This document shows, in pieces, positions 56,152-64,000 of a DNA stretch of 64,000 nucleotides; position 1 is the first letter of the stretch, and the number at the start of each line of letters is the position of its first letter. The position numbers and the translations under genes were made by a program. The stretch comes from Lysobacterales bacterium (GTDB lineage Bacteria; Pseudomonadota; Gammaproteobacteria; Xanthomonadales; BPKI01). A model generated the notes under the pieces. It worked only from the letters and a program-made list of their open reading frames with translations. It searched no databases and was not told the DNA's origin. The DNA is taken from the NCBI GenBank assembly GCA_026005055.1, contig BPKI01000001.1, forward strand, positions 992,001 to 1,056,000, given 5' to 3'.

Positions 56152-57406
56152 GTCGTTCTCCACTGAGCAAATCCCGACCCGCGGCTCAGGTTATCACGAC
56201 CATCGCCGAGCTTCAGCTTGCAGCCTCTGGGCGCGGCTTTTCAGCAGCGTGCTCGGTTTGCTGGCGATCGGCGCGAAGGGTGCGGACCCTCAGGTCGAAC
56301 AAGCGGTGCAAGCCCTCGAGCGCGATGCCGAGCGGGTCATCGCCACCGGACAAGTGGTGGGACTGGCGGTGGCGGTGGTTGCGCATGGGGAGATCGTGCT
56401 GGCGCGCGGTTTCGGCCGGGTCGAGGCGCGGCGGGGCGCGCCGAGCATCGGCGAGCGCACGGTGTTCCGGATCGCTTCGCTCTCCAAAACCATCGCCGGG
56501 ACCTACGCCGGTCTGCTCGTGGCCGAGGAGCGGCTGCGCTGGGATACGCCCGTGGTCAACGTGTTGCCGGGCTTCACTCTGGCCGATCCCGAGCAGACCG
56601 CTCTCGTCACGGTCAACGATCTGCTCGCGCACCGCTCCGGTTTGCCTCGCCACACCTTCGACCTCGATCTCGAAGGCGATCAACCCTATCCCCTGCTCGT
56701 CGAGCGTCTCGCGCAAGCGCGCCTGGAGTGCCCGGTCGGCGCCTGTTACGGCTATCAGAATGTCGCCTTCAGCCTGATCGGCGACATCGGATTCCATCTC
56801 ACCGGCGAGTTTTACTTTCGCGAGGTCGAGCGTCGGCTGTTCGCACCGCTCGGGATGGAGGATGCGAGTTTCGGTCGGGAAGCCTTGGAGCAGAGCGCCT
56901 CGTGGGCGCGTCCGCACGTACGACGGGGGCGGCAGTGGGTGGCGGTGCGTCCCAAGGACACTTACTACCGGGTGCAACCGGCAGCCGGGGTCAATGCCAG
57001 CGCCTTGGACATGGCGAAGTGGATGCTCGCACATCTCGGGCATCGTCAAGAGGTGCTGCCTTCCGAGCTGCTGGCGGCGATTCATTCGCCGCAGATCGCC
57101 ACCGAGCGCGAGCTCGTCCTCGCGCCCTGGCGACGCGCTCGGCTGCGTGCGGCCTATTACGCCCGCGGCTGGCGGGTTTTCGACTACGCCGGCGAGCGTC
57201 TCCTGTTCCATGGCGGGGCGGTGCAAGGCTACCGCGCGATGATGGGAATCCTTCCCGATCGGGATTTCGGAATCGTGCTTCTATGGAACTGCGAAAGCGC
57301 GCTTCCGTCGGGCCTGTTTCCGACCGTCCTCGATCGCGTCCTCGATTTGCCTCGGCGGGACTGGCTCGAACTTCCGCCTGCGCGGGGATCGAGAGCCGTC
57401 GGCTGA
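56150..57406 (+). CDS. Serine beta-lactamase-fold hydrolase (class C-like)
   Basis: 418 residues from ATG 56150, with a possible signal segment FSSVLGLLAIGAKGA at about 31-45. Penicillin-binding-type motifs: S110-L-S-K113, YQN (202-204, YGYQNVAFSL), and a HGG motif near FHGGAVQGYR. Members include AmpC-like lactamases, esterases and peptidases; a real beta-lactam activity is uncertain. The start codon pairs with that of lemA as CATG, so the two reading frames diverge from the same four bases; the start could instead lie further in. Confidence 0.85.
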   Translation: MSFSTEQIPTRGSGYHDHRRASACSLWARLFSSVLGLLAIGAKGADPQVEQAVQALERDAERVIATGQVVGLAVAVVAHGEIVLARGFGRVEARRGAPSIGERTVFRIASLSKTIAGTYAGLLVAEERLRWDTPVVNVLPGFTLADPEQTALVTVNDLLAHRSGLPRHTFDLDLEGDQPYPLLVERLAQARLECPVGACYGYQNVAFSLIGDIGFHLTGEFYFREVERRLFAPLGMEDASFGREALEQSASWARPHVRRGRQWVAVRPKDTYYRVQPAAGVNASALDMAKWMLAHLGHRQEVLPSELLAAIHSPQIATERELVLAPWRRARLRAAYYARGWRVFDYAGERLLFHGGAVQGYRAMMGILPDRDFGIVLLWNCESALPSGLFPTVLDRVLDLPRRDWLELPPARGSRAVG

Positions 57407-57587
57407 GCATCATCGGCCCAGGAGGCGTCGGCTTCCGTCGGCTCATCGCGGCCTGCCGATGAGAGGCGATGTTCCGAGGCGGATCGTGGGTCGTCGGGAT
57501 AGGCAGCGCTCAGGGCGTCCGCGGGCTTTGCGCCTGGAAGAGCGGTGCGTTCGGGGGATTCTCGCGCCGAGGCGCGCACCAACAAGA

Positions 57588-57622
57588 ACCCCTCCCGCCG
57601 CCTGGGCAACGACGGGAGGGGT
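57588..57622 (-). terminator. Terminator of the histone-like gene
   Basis: ACCCCTCCCG (57588-57597) and CGGGAGGGGT (57613-57622) form a perfect 10-bp stem with a 15-base loop. On the minus strand it is followed by TCTTGTTGG. It begins 23 bases after the stop of the gene at 57645. Confidence 0.7.
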
Positions 57623-57644
57623 ATTGGACCGTGGCGACTTGACT

Positions 57645-57971
57645 TTACTTCGATGAGACCCGAGTGGGCGTCTTCGCCTTCGCAGGAGCGGGGGGCGGCG
57701 TCGCCTCTGCCGCCGCGCTCTCCATCGGCGCAGCCGGCTTCACTGCGGGCTTGCGCGCCGTCTTCTTGGCTGCAGTCTTCTTGGCCGGCGCTTTCTTGGC
57801 GACCTTCTTGGCCGCAGCCTTTTTGGCGGTGGCCTTCTTGGCCGTGGTCTTCTTCGCAGCCGCTTTCTTGGCTGCCGTCTTCTTCGCAGTGGCCTTCTTG
57901 GCCGTGGTCTTTTTCGCCGCGACCTTCTTGGCCGGGGCTTTCTTCGCAGCAGCTTTCTTCGTGGTTGCCAT
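57645..57971 (-). CDS. Histone H1-like Lys/Ala-rich protein (AlgP-like)
   Basis: 108 residues. Residues 1-75 repeat AAKK, PAKK and TAKK units in the manner of Pseudomonas AlgP and chlamydial Hc1; the last 30 are Pro/Ala-rich. It should coat DNA as a small nucleoid protein. The ribosome binding site GGAG is about 11 bases before the ATG. Codon use is repetitive (AAG, GCC, GCT), so length may vary between strains. Its 5' region is long and contains the dyad at 58184-58227. Confidence 0.9.
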   Translation of the reverse strand: MATTKKAAAKKAPAKKVAAKKTTAKKATAKKTAAKKAAAKKTTAKKATAKKAAAKKVAKKAPAKKTAAKKTARKPAVKPAAPMESAAAEATPPPAPAKAKTPTRVSSK

Positions 57972-58312
57972 GGGTGTCTCAGCTCCTCTCTAAGTCAGTG
58001 GGTTGAGGTTGCCCAGACCCGTGCGCATCGACTCCTCGTCAGCGAAACTCCAGCGCGCTGCGCACGTGGTGCGCACCGGAGACAACGAAAAAGGGACTGT
58101 CGCGTAAACCGAGTTCTCCACTGTCTGGAGCGCGGCGGCGAGGCCGACGGCGATGTGGAGAAGGGGCATGCTTTTTCGGTCACTTGACAGTTTGCGGAAA
58201 ACTAATCACGTGCACGCAAACTGTCAATCGTTTCTCGTGCACATCACGCGCCTTGCGTAGCACGCACACGCGCGCGAATCACATCGAAGGCCATCGGCAT
58301 CCGGTGCTCCGA
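57972..58312. other. Long intergenic region upstream of the histone-like gene
   Basis: 341 bases between gcvPA and the histone-like gene, on the minus strand. No convincing gene: a 62-residue open frame here is Arg/Ser-rich and has no motif. It carries two overlapping dyads and a -35-like TTGACA (minus strand 58227-58222) with TAGTTT 17 bases on, giving a leader of about 220 bases for the histone-like gene. A TGCGCA-N5-TGCGCA dyad lies near 58067-58083. Confidence 0.5.
58184..58227. repeat. Perfect 13-bp inverted repeat
   Basis: TTGACAGTTTGCG (58184-58196) is repeated inverted as CGCAAACTGTCAA (58215-58227) with 18 bases between. The right arm also carries the minus-strand TTGACA of the putative histone-gene promoter. 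A second dyad GTGCACG/CGTGCAC (58210-58216, 58236-58242) overlaps the right arm. Low GC for this window, so it is more like an operator or promoter than a terminator. Confidence 0.65.
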
Positions 58313-59659
58313 TCAGAGACGTGCCGCGAGCAGCTCCCGCAGCTCGAGCAGATCAGCCTCGGTCTTGGTTTCGGTGGTGCAGAGAAGGAGGCTCTCGGAG
58401 AGTTCCGGATATTCGTCCGCGAGCGCGACGCCCGCGACGACGCGCTCGCGCGCGAGCTCCTCCAGAAGCTGGCCAGGCGGACGCGGGATCGTGAGGGCGA
58501 ACTCGTGGAAAAACGGAGCGGAGAAACGGCGCGAGACACCGGGAAGCTCGGTGAGCAGCGCGAGGAGACGACGAGCGTGATGACACGACAGGCGCGCGGC
58601 GCGGGCGAGACCTTCAGGCCCGAGCAGCGCCATGTGGATCGTGGAAGCCGTGACCAAGAGACCCTGGTTGGTGCAGATGTTCGAGTTGGCTTTGGCGCGC
58701 CGGATGTGTTGCTCCCGAGCCTGCAACGTGAGGGTGAACGCCGGTTTTCCGTCGAGATCGACGGTACGGCCCACGATACGCCCCGGCATCTGCCGCACCA
58801 GATCGCGGCGGCAGCTCAGGAATCCGTAATAGGGGCCACCCGAGGAGAGCGGACAGCCGAGCGGTTGGCCGTCGCCGCAAACGATGTCGGCGCCGCGCGT
58901 TCCCCATCGTCCCGGAGGCTTGAGCAGCGCCATCGCGAAGGGATTGACCAGCGCGATGACCAGCGCTTCGCGGGCATGCGCCCAATCGGTGAGCCGTTCC
59001 ACGTCCTCGAGACAGCCGAAGAAGTTCGGTTGCGGAACGACCAGCGCCGTGAACGGCTCCCCGTCGGGCAGGCTCTCAAGCGCGGTGATGCCGCAGCTCG
59101 TATCGTAGGGCAGCTCGAGGATCTGGATGTCGTGCGTGGCGAGTATGGTGCCAAGCGTCTTGCGGTAGGCGGGATGCACGCTGCGCGGAACGAGCACTCG
59201 TCCGCGCGGCTTGCGGTGAGCGCGCTCGGCCATGAGAACCGCCTCCGCGAGCGCCGTGGCGCCGTCGTAGAGCGAGGCGTTGGCGACCTCGGTTCCGAGC
59301 AGGGCGGTGATCATCGACTGGAACTCATAGATCACCTGCAGGGTGCCCTGGCTCGCCTCCGCCTGATAAGGCGTGTAGGAGGAGTAGAACTCGCCGCGGG
59401 TGGCGATCTGCCACACTGCCGCCGGAATGTGATGCTCATACGCGCCCGCACCGGCGAAGTTCAGGCGCACGCGATCCATGTCGGCGCGGGCGCGCATCAA
59501 ACGTGCGATAGCGGGTTCCGACAAGCCCGATGGGATCCGATCGAGGGCGCCGGCGCGGAGGCTTTCGGGGATTTCATCGAAGAGGTCGTCGATGCGCGCG
59601 ACACCGATCGCGGCGAGCATCGTGCGGACCTCCTCCTCGGTGTGGGGGATGAAAGGCAT
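58313..59659 (-). CDS. gcvPA: Glycine dehydrogenase (decarboxylating) subunit 1
   Basis: N-terminal subunit of the split P-protein. 448 residues beginning [19 protein letters not shown], with [36 protein letters not shown], and [16 protein letters not shown] typical of GcvPA. It has no PLP lysine, which lies in gcvPB. Last of the gcvT-gcvH-gcvPA run, 39 bases after gcvH. Its partner gcvPB is at 35845 on the opposite strand. Confidence 0.95.
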   Translation of the reverse strand: MPFIPHTEEEVRTMLAAIGVARIDDLFDEIPESLRAGALDRIPSGLSEPAIARLMRARADMDRVRLNFAGAGAYEHHIPAAVWQIATRGEFYSSYTPYQAEASQGTLQVIYEFQSMITALLGTEVANASLYDGATALAEAVLMAERAHRKPRGRVLVPRSVHPAYRKTLGTILATHDIQILELPYDTSCGITALESLPDGEPFTALVVPQPNFFGCLEDVERLTDWAHAREALVIALVNPFAMALLKPPGRWGTRGADIVCGDGQPLGCPLSSGGPYYGFLSCRRDLVRQMPGRIVGRTVDLDGKPAFTLTLQAREQHIRRAKANSNICTNQGLLVTASTIHMALLGPEGLARAARLSCHHARRLLALLTELPGVSRRFSAPFFHEFALTIPRPPGQLLEELARERVVAGVALADEYPELSESLLLCTTETKTEADLLELRELLAARL

Positions 59660-59698
59660 GACCTGCGGTCTTGGGAGGCGCTCGGGCGCTTGAGGAGC

Positions 59699-60094
59699 TC
59701 AGCGGTCCTGGTCTTCGAGCAATGCGGCGTAGCCGTCGGCGTCGAGCAAGTCTTCAAGCTCAGAGGGATCATCCATCTCCACGGCGAACAACCAGCCTTC
59801 GCCGTAGGCATCCTCGTTGATCGTCTCCGGCTTGTCGGCGAGAGCTTCGTTCACCGCGACCACCACGCCGCTCACCGGACTGTAGACGTCCGATGCCGCC
59901 TTGACCGATTCCACCACTGCACAGGCATCGCCGGCACTGACTCTCGTGCCGACTTTGGGCAGTTCGACGTAGACGAGATCGCCGAGTTGAGCCTGGGCGA
60001 AGTCGGAGATACCCACCACGGCTCGCCGGGTGTCCTCGCGCCGCACCCACTCGTGGCTTCGCAGGTACTTTAGGTCTCCGGGAATCTCGGTCAT
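59699..60094 (-). CDS. gcvH: Glycine cleavage system H protein
   Basis: 131-residue lipoyl carrier shuttling the aminomethyl group between P and T proteins. Lipoyl lysine K65 in [15 protein letters not shown]; start [18 protein letters not shown] is typical. Lies 48 bases after gcvT. Confidence 0.96.
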   Translation of the reverse strand: MTEIPGDLKYLRSHEWVRREDTRRAVVGISDFAQAQLGDLVYVELPKVGTRVSAGDACAVVESVKAASDVYSPVSGVVVAVNEALADKPETINEDAYGEGWLFAVEMDDPSELEDLLDADGYAALLEDQDR

Positions 60095-60142
60095 GGTGCG
60101 GTTTGCTCCGTGAAGGCGGGCAGATTGTAGCGAAGCGAATGA

Positions 60143-61231
60143 TCAGGGCGGCAGGAGGGAGCGACCCTCGCGCGCGAAGGGCGGCTTGACCCGTCGCAGC
60201 GGAAGTTCGCGGTCCCGGAGCCGAGCGATGAGTGCATCGCCGGCACCCGCCGGGACGCGGGCGAGTCCGATCGAGCAGCCCACCGTCGGACCGAAGCCCC
60301 CGCTGGTGACGAGCCCCGGTCCGAGCGGCGTTTCGATCGGCGTGCCGGAGCGTAGGATGCCGCCCGAGGGCAGAACCACTCCGGCGAGCTCGCGTCGAAG
60401 CCCTTCTTCGCGCTGTCGTTCGAGCGCACGGCGACCGATGAAATCGCGGTCCGGGGGATCGAAAACCACGGTCCAGGCCAATCCGCATTCGAGCGGGCTC
60501 ACCGTCTCGTCCATGTCTTGACCATAGAGCAGCATCCCCGCTTCGAGCCTGAGCGTATCGCGAGCGCCGAGTCCGGCCGGGGTCACGCCCTGAGCGATCA
60601 GCGATCGCCAAAGCGCCGCGCTCTCCGCTGCGGGCAGGATGAGCTCGAAGCCGTCCTCGCCCGTGTAGCCGGTGCGCGCGATCATCCAGCCGTCGGTCTC
60701 GATCGCGGCGAAGCGGGGAAGGGCGAGGAGTCGCTCGGGATCGAAGCGCTCGCATAGCACGCTCGCCACTCGCTCGCGGGCTTTGGGCCCCTGCACGGCG
60801 ATCATGGCCAGGTCCTCGCGCAGCGCGATCGTGACGTCGTGCCCCGTCGCTTGCCGGCGCATCCAATCGAGATCCTTCTCCCGCGTCGCGGCATTGACCA
60901 CGATGCGGAAACGCCCTGGGGCGAGGCGGTAGACGATGAGATCATCGAGGATACCGCCGTCCTCGGCGAGCATGGTCGTGTAAAGGGCGCGACCGGGTTC
61001 GCGGAGACGGGCGACGTCGTTGGCAAGCAGCCGGCGGAGGAAGGACTCGGCGTCTTCCCCGCGAAGGTCCACGACACCCATGTGGGAGACGTCGAACACC
61101 CCGGCCTCGCGGCGTACGGCGTGGTGCTCGGCGATCTGCGAACCGTAGTGCAGCGGCATGGACCAGCCGGCGAAAGGCACCATCCGGGCGCCGCTTTCGA
61201 GATGGATCGCATGGAGGGGAGTTTGACGCAT
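60143..61231 (-). CDS. gcvT: Aminomethyltransferase (T protein)
   Basis: 362 residues. Folate-dependent enzyme that releases ammonia and forms methylene-THF. Motifs: MVPFAGWSMPLHYGSQIAEH near the N-terminus, VFDVSHMGVVDLRG, GARDTLRLEAGM and the C-terminal GYTGEDGFEL region upstream of it. ATG 61231 gives the family start RQTPLHAIH; the long frame upstream covers the ABC permease antiphase. The leader before the next gene is only 68 bases, with no glycine riboswitch seen. Confidence 0.95.
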   Translation of the reverse strand: MRQTPLHAIHLESGARMVPFAGWSMPLHYGSQIAEHHAVRREAGVFDVSHMGVVDLRGEDAESFLRRLLANDVARLREPGRALYTTMLAEDGGILDDLIVYRLAPGRFRIVVNAATREKDLDWMRRQATGHDVTIALREDLAMIAVQGPKARERVASVLCERFDPERLLALPRFAAIETDGWMIARTGYTGEDGFELILPAAESAALWRSLIAQGVTPAGLGARDTLRLEAGMLLYGQDMDETVSPLECGLAWTVVFDPPDRDFIGRRALERQREEGLRRELAGVVLPSGGILRSGTPIETPLGPGLVTSGGFGPTVGCSIGLARVPAGAGDALIARLRDRELPLRRVKPPFAREGRSLLPP

Positions 61232-61299
61232 GGAGCTCGCGCCTTCGGGGAACCGCCGCGCATTATCGCGGGCTGAGACCGCTGCGGCGAGTGTCATGC

Positions 61300-62871
61300 C
61301 TAGCGGCGCCGCACCAGCCACCAGGCCGGCGGCAGCGCGATCAGGATCAGCAACAGCGCCGGGACTGCGGCTTCGGCCCACATCCCCTCGGCGGTGTGGG
61401 CATAGACGCGGATCGCGAGCGTATCCATCCCGAAGGGCCTGAGCAGAAGGGTCGCGGGCAGCTCCTTCATCACTTCCACCGTGGAAAGCAGGAAAGCCGC
61501 CGCCAGACTCGGTGCGAGCAGGGGCAGATGCAATCGCCGGGCACGGAGGAAAGGGCCGGCTCCGAGCGCCTTGGCGGCCTCGCTCAGACTCGGGCGGAAG
61601 CGCGCGAAACCCGCCGCGACCGCGGCATGTCCCACCCGAATGAAACGTACCGCGAGGACCAGCAGGAGCAGGCCCAAGGAGCCATAGACCGCCGGCTCCA
61701 GGCCGAGGCGGCGGTAGGCGCCGCCGATGGCGGCGAGCAAGGCGACGGCGAGCACCGCACCGGGCACCGCATAGCCGAGTCCGGCGACGAAACTGGCCAA
61801 GCGTAGACCGGGCATCTGGCTTCCTTTGCGCTCGGCGACGGCCAGGGCGAGGGCGAGGAAGGTGATGAGGCCGGCGGCAGTGAGGCCGATCGCGAGAGTA
61901 TCGAGGACCACGGGCAGCAGCTTGGAAAGCGGCCAGGGGTGGTCGATGGCCCAGACGGCGAGCTGCGCCACTGGAACGAGCAACGCGAATGCGAGTACGG
62001 CGAGGGGAATCAGCGCGACGACCAGTCCGGCGAGCGGAGAGAGCCGGATGCGACGGGTGCGGAGGGAGGAGCCCACCCCTCCGGAGGCGCGAAGCGAAGC
62101 TTCGAGGATCGCGAGCAGCAGGGCAGCGAGCAACAGGATCGAGGCGAGCTGTGTGGCCGCCGCGAGATTGAACATCCCCTGCCACAGGCGGAAGATGCCC
62201 ACGGTCAGGGTCTCCACCCCAAGCACGCTCACCGCGCCGTAGTCGGCGAAGGTCTCCATCAGAACCAAGGCCACGCCGCCGATCCAGGCGGGAGCGAGAG
62301 CAGGCAGGACGCCCACGAAGAAAGCGCGCCATGGGCCAGCGCCGAGGGTGCGCGCGCCTTCGTAGCACCGCATGCCCTCGCCTAACAAGGCAGCGCGGCA
62401 GAGGAGATAAACGTAGGGGTAGAGGACCAGGCCGAGGATCAGGCTCGCACCGATGAGATTGCGGGGCGAGGGCAGGGCGAGGCCGAGGGTGCGAAGCCCG
62501 GTCGCGAGAGCGCCGGCGTAGTCGAGGAGTCCGACGTAGACGAAGGCGACGATGTAGGCCGGGAGGGCGAGCGGCAGCGCAAGAGCTACCTCGAGCCAGC
62601 GTCGCCCGGGAAACTCGAAACGGCAGACCAGCCAGGCGAGGCCGATGCCCAGTACCCCGGCCGTGAACCCTGCGCCGAGACCCAGCTGTGCGGTCTGCGC
62701 GAGATAATCCCAGAGTCGGTAACGGACGAGGTGATCCCAGGCCGCCGACTCAGGCGAGAGCCAAGCGGCGAGCAGTGCCAGGATCGCCGAGAGCGGCGGA
62801 AGGGCGATCGTCCAGGCGAGGATGAGCGGCCAGCGCCGCCTCGTTGCGGAGGCGCTGGCGCCTCGGCTCAT
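61300..62871 (-). CDS. Iron(III) ABC transporter permease (FbpB-type)
   Basis: 523-residue fused permease with about twelve helices. Each half has an EAA loop: EGARTLGAGPWRAFFVGVLP and EAAKALGAGPFLRARRLHLP, the ATPase-contact sites. It should form the inner-membrane channel for ferric iron delivered by the FbpA-like protein. The start ATG overlaps the stop of that gene. No ATPase (fbpC) is in the window; it must be elsewhere or upstream of the edge. Confidence 0.92.
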   Translation of the reverse strand: MSRGASASATRRRWPLILAWTIALPPLSAILALLAAWLSPESAAWDHLVRYRLWDYLAQTAQLGLGAGFTAGVLGIGLAWLVCRFEFPGRRWLEVALALPLALPAYIVAFVYVGLLDYAGALATGLRTLGLALPSPRNLIGASLILGLVLYPYVYLLCRAALLGEGMRCYEGARTLGAGPWRAFFVGVLPALAPAWIGGVALVLMETFADYGAVSVLGVETLTVGIFRLWQGMFNLAAATQLASILLLAALLLAILEASLRASGGVGSSLRTRRIRLSPLAGLVVALIPLAVLAFALLVPVAQLAVWAIDHPWPLSKLLPVVLDTLAIGLTAAGLITFLALALAVAERKGSQMPGLRLASFVAGLGYAVPGAVLAVALLAAIGGAYRRLGLEPAVYGSLGLLLLVLAVRFIRVGHAAVAAGFARFRPSLSEAAKALGAGPFLRARRLHLPLLAPSLAAAFLLSTVEVMKELPATLLLRPFGMDTLAIRVYAHTAEGMWAEAAVPALLLILIALPPAWWLVRRR

Positions 62872-63899
62872 CGCCAGCCGGCCCGATCCATCAGAGCGAC
62901 CGCCTGCGCCTGACGCTTCCCGGCGACCACCACATGGACCGGATCGGGGCGAAACACGCCGTAGCGTTCGATGATCGGCGAGAGCGCGACGCCTTCGCGA
63001 ACCGGATACTCGAAGTTCAGACCCGCGAAGTCGGCCTGCACCTCCGGGCTCACCAGCCACTCCAGGAAGGCGAGCGCCGCATCGGGACGCGGCGCGTGAG
63101 CCGTGATCCCAGCGCCCGAGACGTTGACGTGCGTGCCCTCCGGCGGAAAGTAGGGCCATACCTGGGTCGCGCGGCCCTCGGCGTGCAGACGGCCGAGGTA
63201 ATAGGTATTCACCAGACCGAGGTCGCATTGACCTGCGGCCAGCGACAGGATGAGTTGCGTGTCGTCGGCGAAGGGCGGCGCTGCGAGATTCGCGACCCAA
63301 GCGCGCACCATGGCCTCGGTCGCCTCCTCGCCCAGGCGTTCGATCGCCATCGCCACCAGCGACTGGTTGTAAACCTTCTTGCTGGTCCGCAGGCACACCC
63401 GCCCGCGAAAGGCGGGGTCGCCGAGACTCTCGAGTCCGCTCAATCGGGCCGGATCCACGCGATCGCGGGCGTACACGATGGTCCGCGCGCGCTGCGAGAG
63501 ACCGAACCAGCGCCCCTCGGGGTCGCGGAGGTGAGCGGGTACCGCCGCCTCCAGCTTCGCCGAGCGGACGGGTGCGAGGAGACCGCGCTCGGCCGCGAGC
63601 CACAGGGTCCCGGCATCGACCGAAAGGAAGAGGTCAGCCGGCGTCCGCGCGCCTTCAGCGGCGAGGCGCTCGATCAATGCAGTCCCGGTGTCGGTGACGA
63701 AACGCACCCGGATGCCCGTCTCTCGGCGATAACGCTCGAAGATGGGCTCGATGAGCGGCTCGCGGCGCTCGGAATAGACGACGATCTCTGGCGTCGAGGA
63801 AGACGGCTGCGGCGAATCCGAGGGCTCCGATCCGCAGCCGACCAATAGGAGGACGCTTGCGATGAGCAGTCGGGATGGCGAGAGACTCGCGATGGACAT
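62868..63899 (-). CDS. Iron(III) ABC transporter substrate-binding lipoprotein (FbpA-type)
   Basis: 343 residues. Lipobox LLVGC with C22 after a hydrophobic signal (ASVLLLVGC), so it is anchored in the membrane rather than free. EIVVYSERREPLIEPIFERY and LVNTYYLGRLHAEG hold the Tyr ligands of Fe-binding proteins. ATG 63899 is chosen for the lipoprotein signal. The gene overlaps the permease by ATGA. A Fur-like, AT-rich site lies 26-44 bases upstream of the start. Confidence 0.91.
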   Translation of the reverse strand: MSIASLSPSRLLIASVLLLVGCGSEPSDSPQPSSSTPEIVVYSERREPLIEPIFERYRRETGIRVRFVTDTGTALIERLAAEGARTPADLFLSVDAGTLWLAAERGLLAPVRSAKLEAAVPAHLRDPEGRWFGLSQRARTIVYARDRVDPARLSGLESLGDPAFRGRVCLRTSKKVYNQSLVAMAIERLGEEATEAMVRAWVANLAAPPFADDTQLILSLAAGQCDLGLVNTYYLGRLHAEGRATQVWPYFPPEGTHVNVSGAGITAHAPRPDAALAFLEWLVSPEVQADFAGLNFEYPVREGVALSPIIERYGVFRPDPVHVVVAGKRQAQAVALMDRAGWR

Positions 63900-63924
63900 G
63901 AGGGCAGGCCGAGGGAGAATAAAT

Positions 63925-63943
63925 GCTAATGATAAAGCATCGC
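63925..63943 (-). promoter_or_regulatory. Possible Fur box of the iron transporter operon
   Basis: GCTAATGATAAAGCATCGC matches the 19-base Fur consensus at 12 positions, nearly all in one half. It stands in an AT-rich patch (63918-63953) directly ahead of the fbpA-like gene. The nested dyad ATGCT/AGCAT adds symmetry. Moderate support only. Confidence 0.45.
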
Positions 63944-64000
63944 ATTTATTTTCACCAGACCGGTGGGCGATCGCCCTGCCGTCTCGTCGCCCGCTCACCA

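Noticed and set aside
57645-57971. CRISPR-like or tandem repeat array
   Set aside because: The repetition is explained by the Lys/Ala repeats of the histone-like protein, in frame and without spacers.
57995-58183. 62-codon minus-strand frame upstream of the histone-like gene
   Set aside because: Arg/Ser-rich with no motif; part of the probable long leader.
61232-61299. Glycine riboswitch ahead of gcvT
   Set aside because: Only 68 bases separate gcvT from the permease stop, and no tandem aptamer core could be read there.

Overview
The window is 64 kb of GC-rich, very gene-dense chromosome with no insertion sequence, CRISPR array, tRNA or rRNA. It looks gammaproteobacterial. Gene order (secA next to a mutT-type gene, sucCD beside pilSR, the tesA/ybbA/ybbP unit, LemA next to an HtpX-type protease), a ColRS pair, an AlgP-like histone-H1 repeat protein and an ECF43-type sigma factor with a Hanks kinase point to Xanthomonadales or a nearby lineage. 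This placement is inference; no marker-gene comparison was possible.

Left part (1-24 kb): the 3' end of secA; a Nudix-ThiE fusion; sucCD; glutamine-dependent NAD synthetase; the PilS/PilR two-component pair; a secreted proteinase-K-like subtilase behind a hairpin terminator; a gene-free stretch of about 1 kb; hemN with a good FNR/Anr-type site upstream; then a signalling block. That block holds three receptor-like Ser/Thr kinases with a transmembrane segment and TPR-type C-terminal half, pgk, an ECF43-like sigma factor whose stop overlaps a kinase start (GTGA), and an unrecognised secreted protein.

Middle part (24-48 kb): clpB behind a sigma-32-like promoter; a PilG/PilH-like response regulator divergent from an Mpo1-like gene across a perfect TGTGA-N6-TCACA site; a DUF486 protein; ybbP/ybbA/tesA; ColR/ColS; isoaspartyl peptidase; PagL lipid A deacylase; gcvPB; dgkA; rlmI; lgt; a three-gene cassette of divergent minor-pilin-like proteins; aceF, a nitrilase-family gene and a lipoyl-carrying lpdA in one overlapping run; a Ca/Na antiporter; and RNase P RNA.

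Right part (47-64 kb): a fourth Ser/Thr kinase; a small exported barrel-like protein coupled to an NTT-like MFS transporter; a GMC oxidoreductase; HtpX-like protease and LemA; a serine beta-lactamase-fold hydrolase; the histone-H1-like protein; gcvT-gcvH-gcvPA; and an Fbp-type iron ABC permease and binding lipoprotein with a possible Fur site.

The genes combine core metabolism (TCA cycle, pyruvate dehydrogenase E2/E3, glycine cleavage, haem, NAD), envelope work (Sec, Lgt, PagL, DgkA, HtpX, ColRS) and an expanded Ser/Thr phosphorylation network. The best candidates for something little described are the kinase/ECF43/secreted-protein block (13.3-24.2 kb) and the divergent pilin-like cassette (39.9-41.8 kb).
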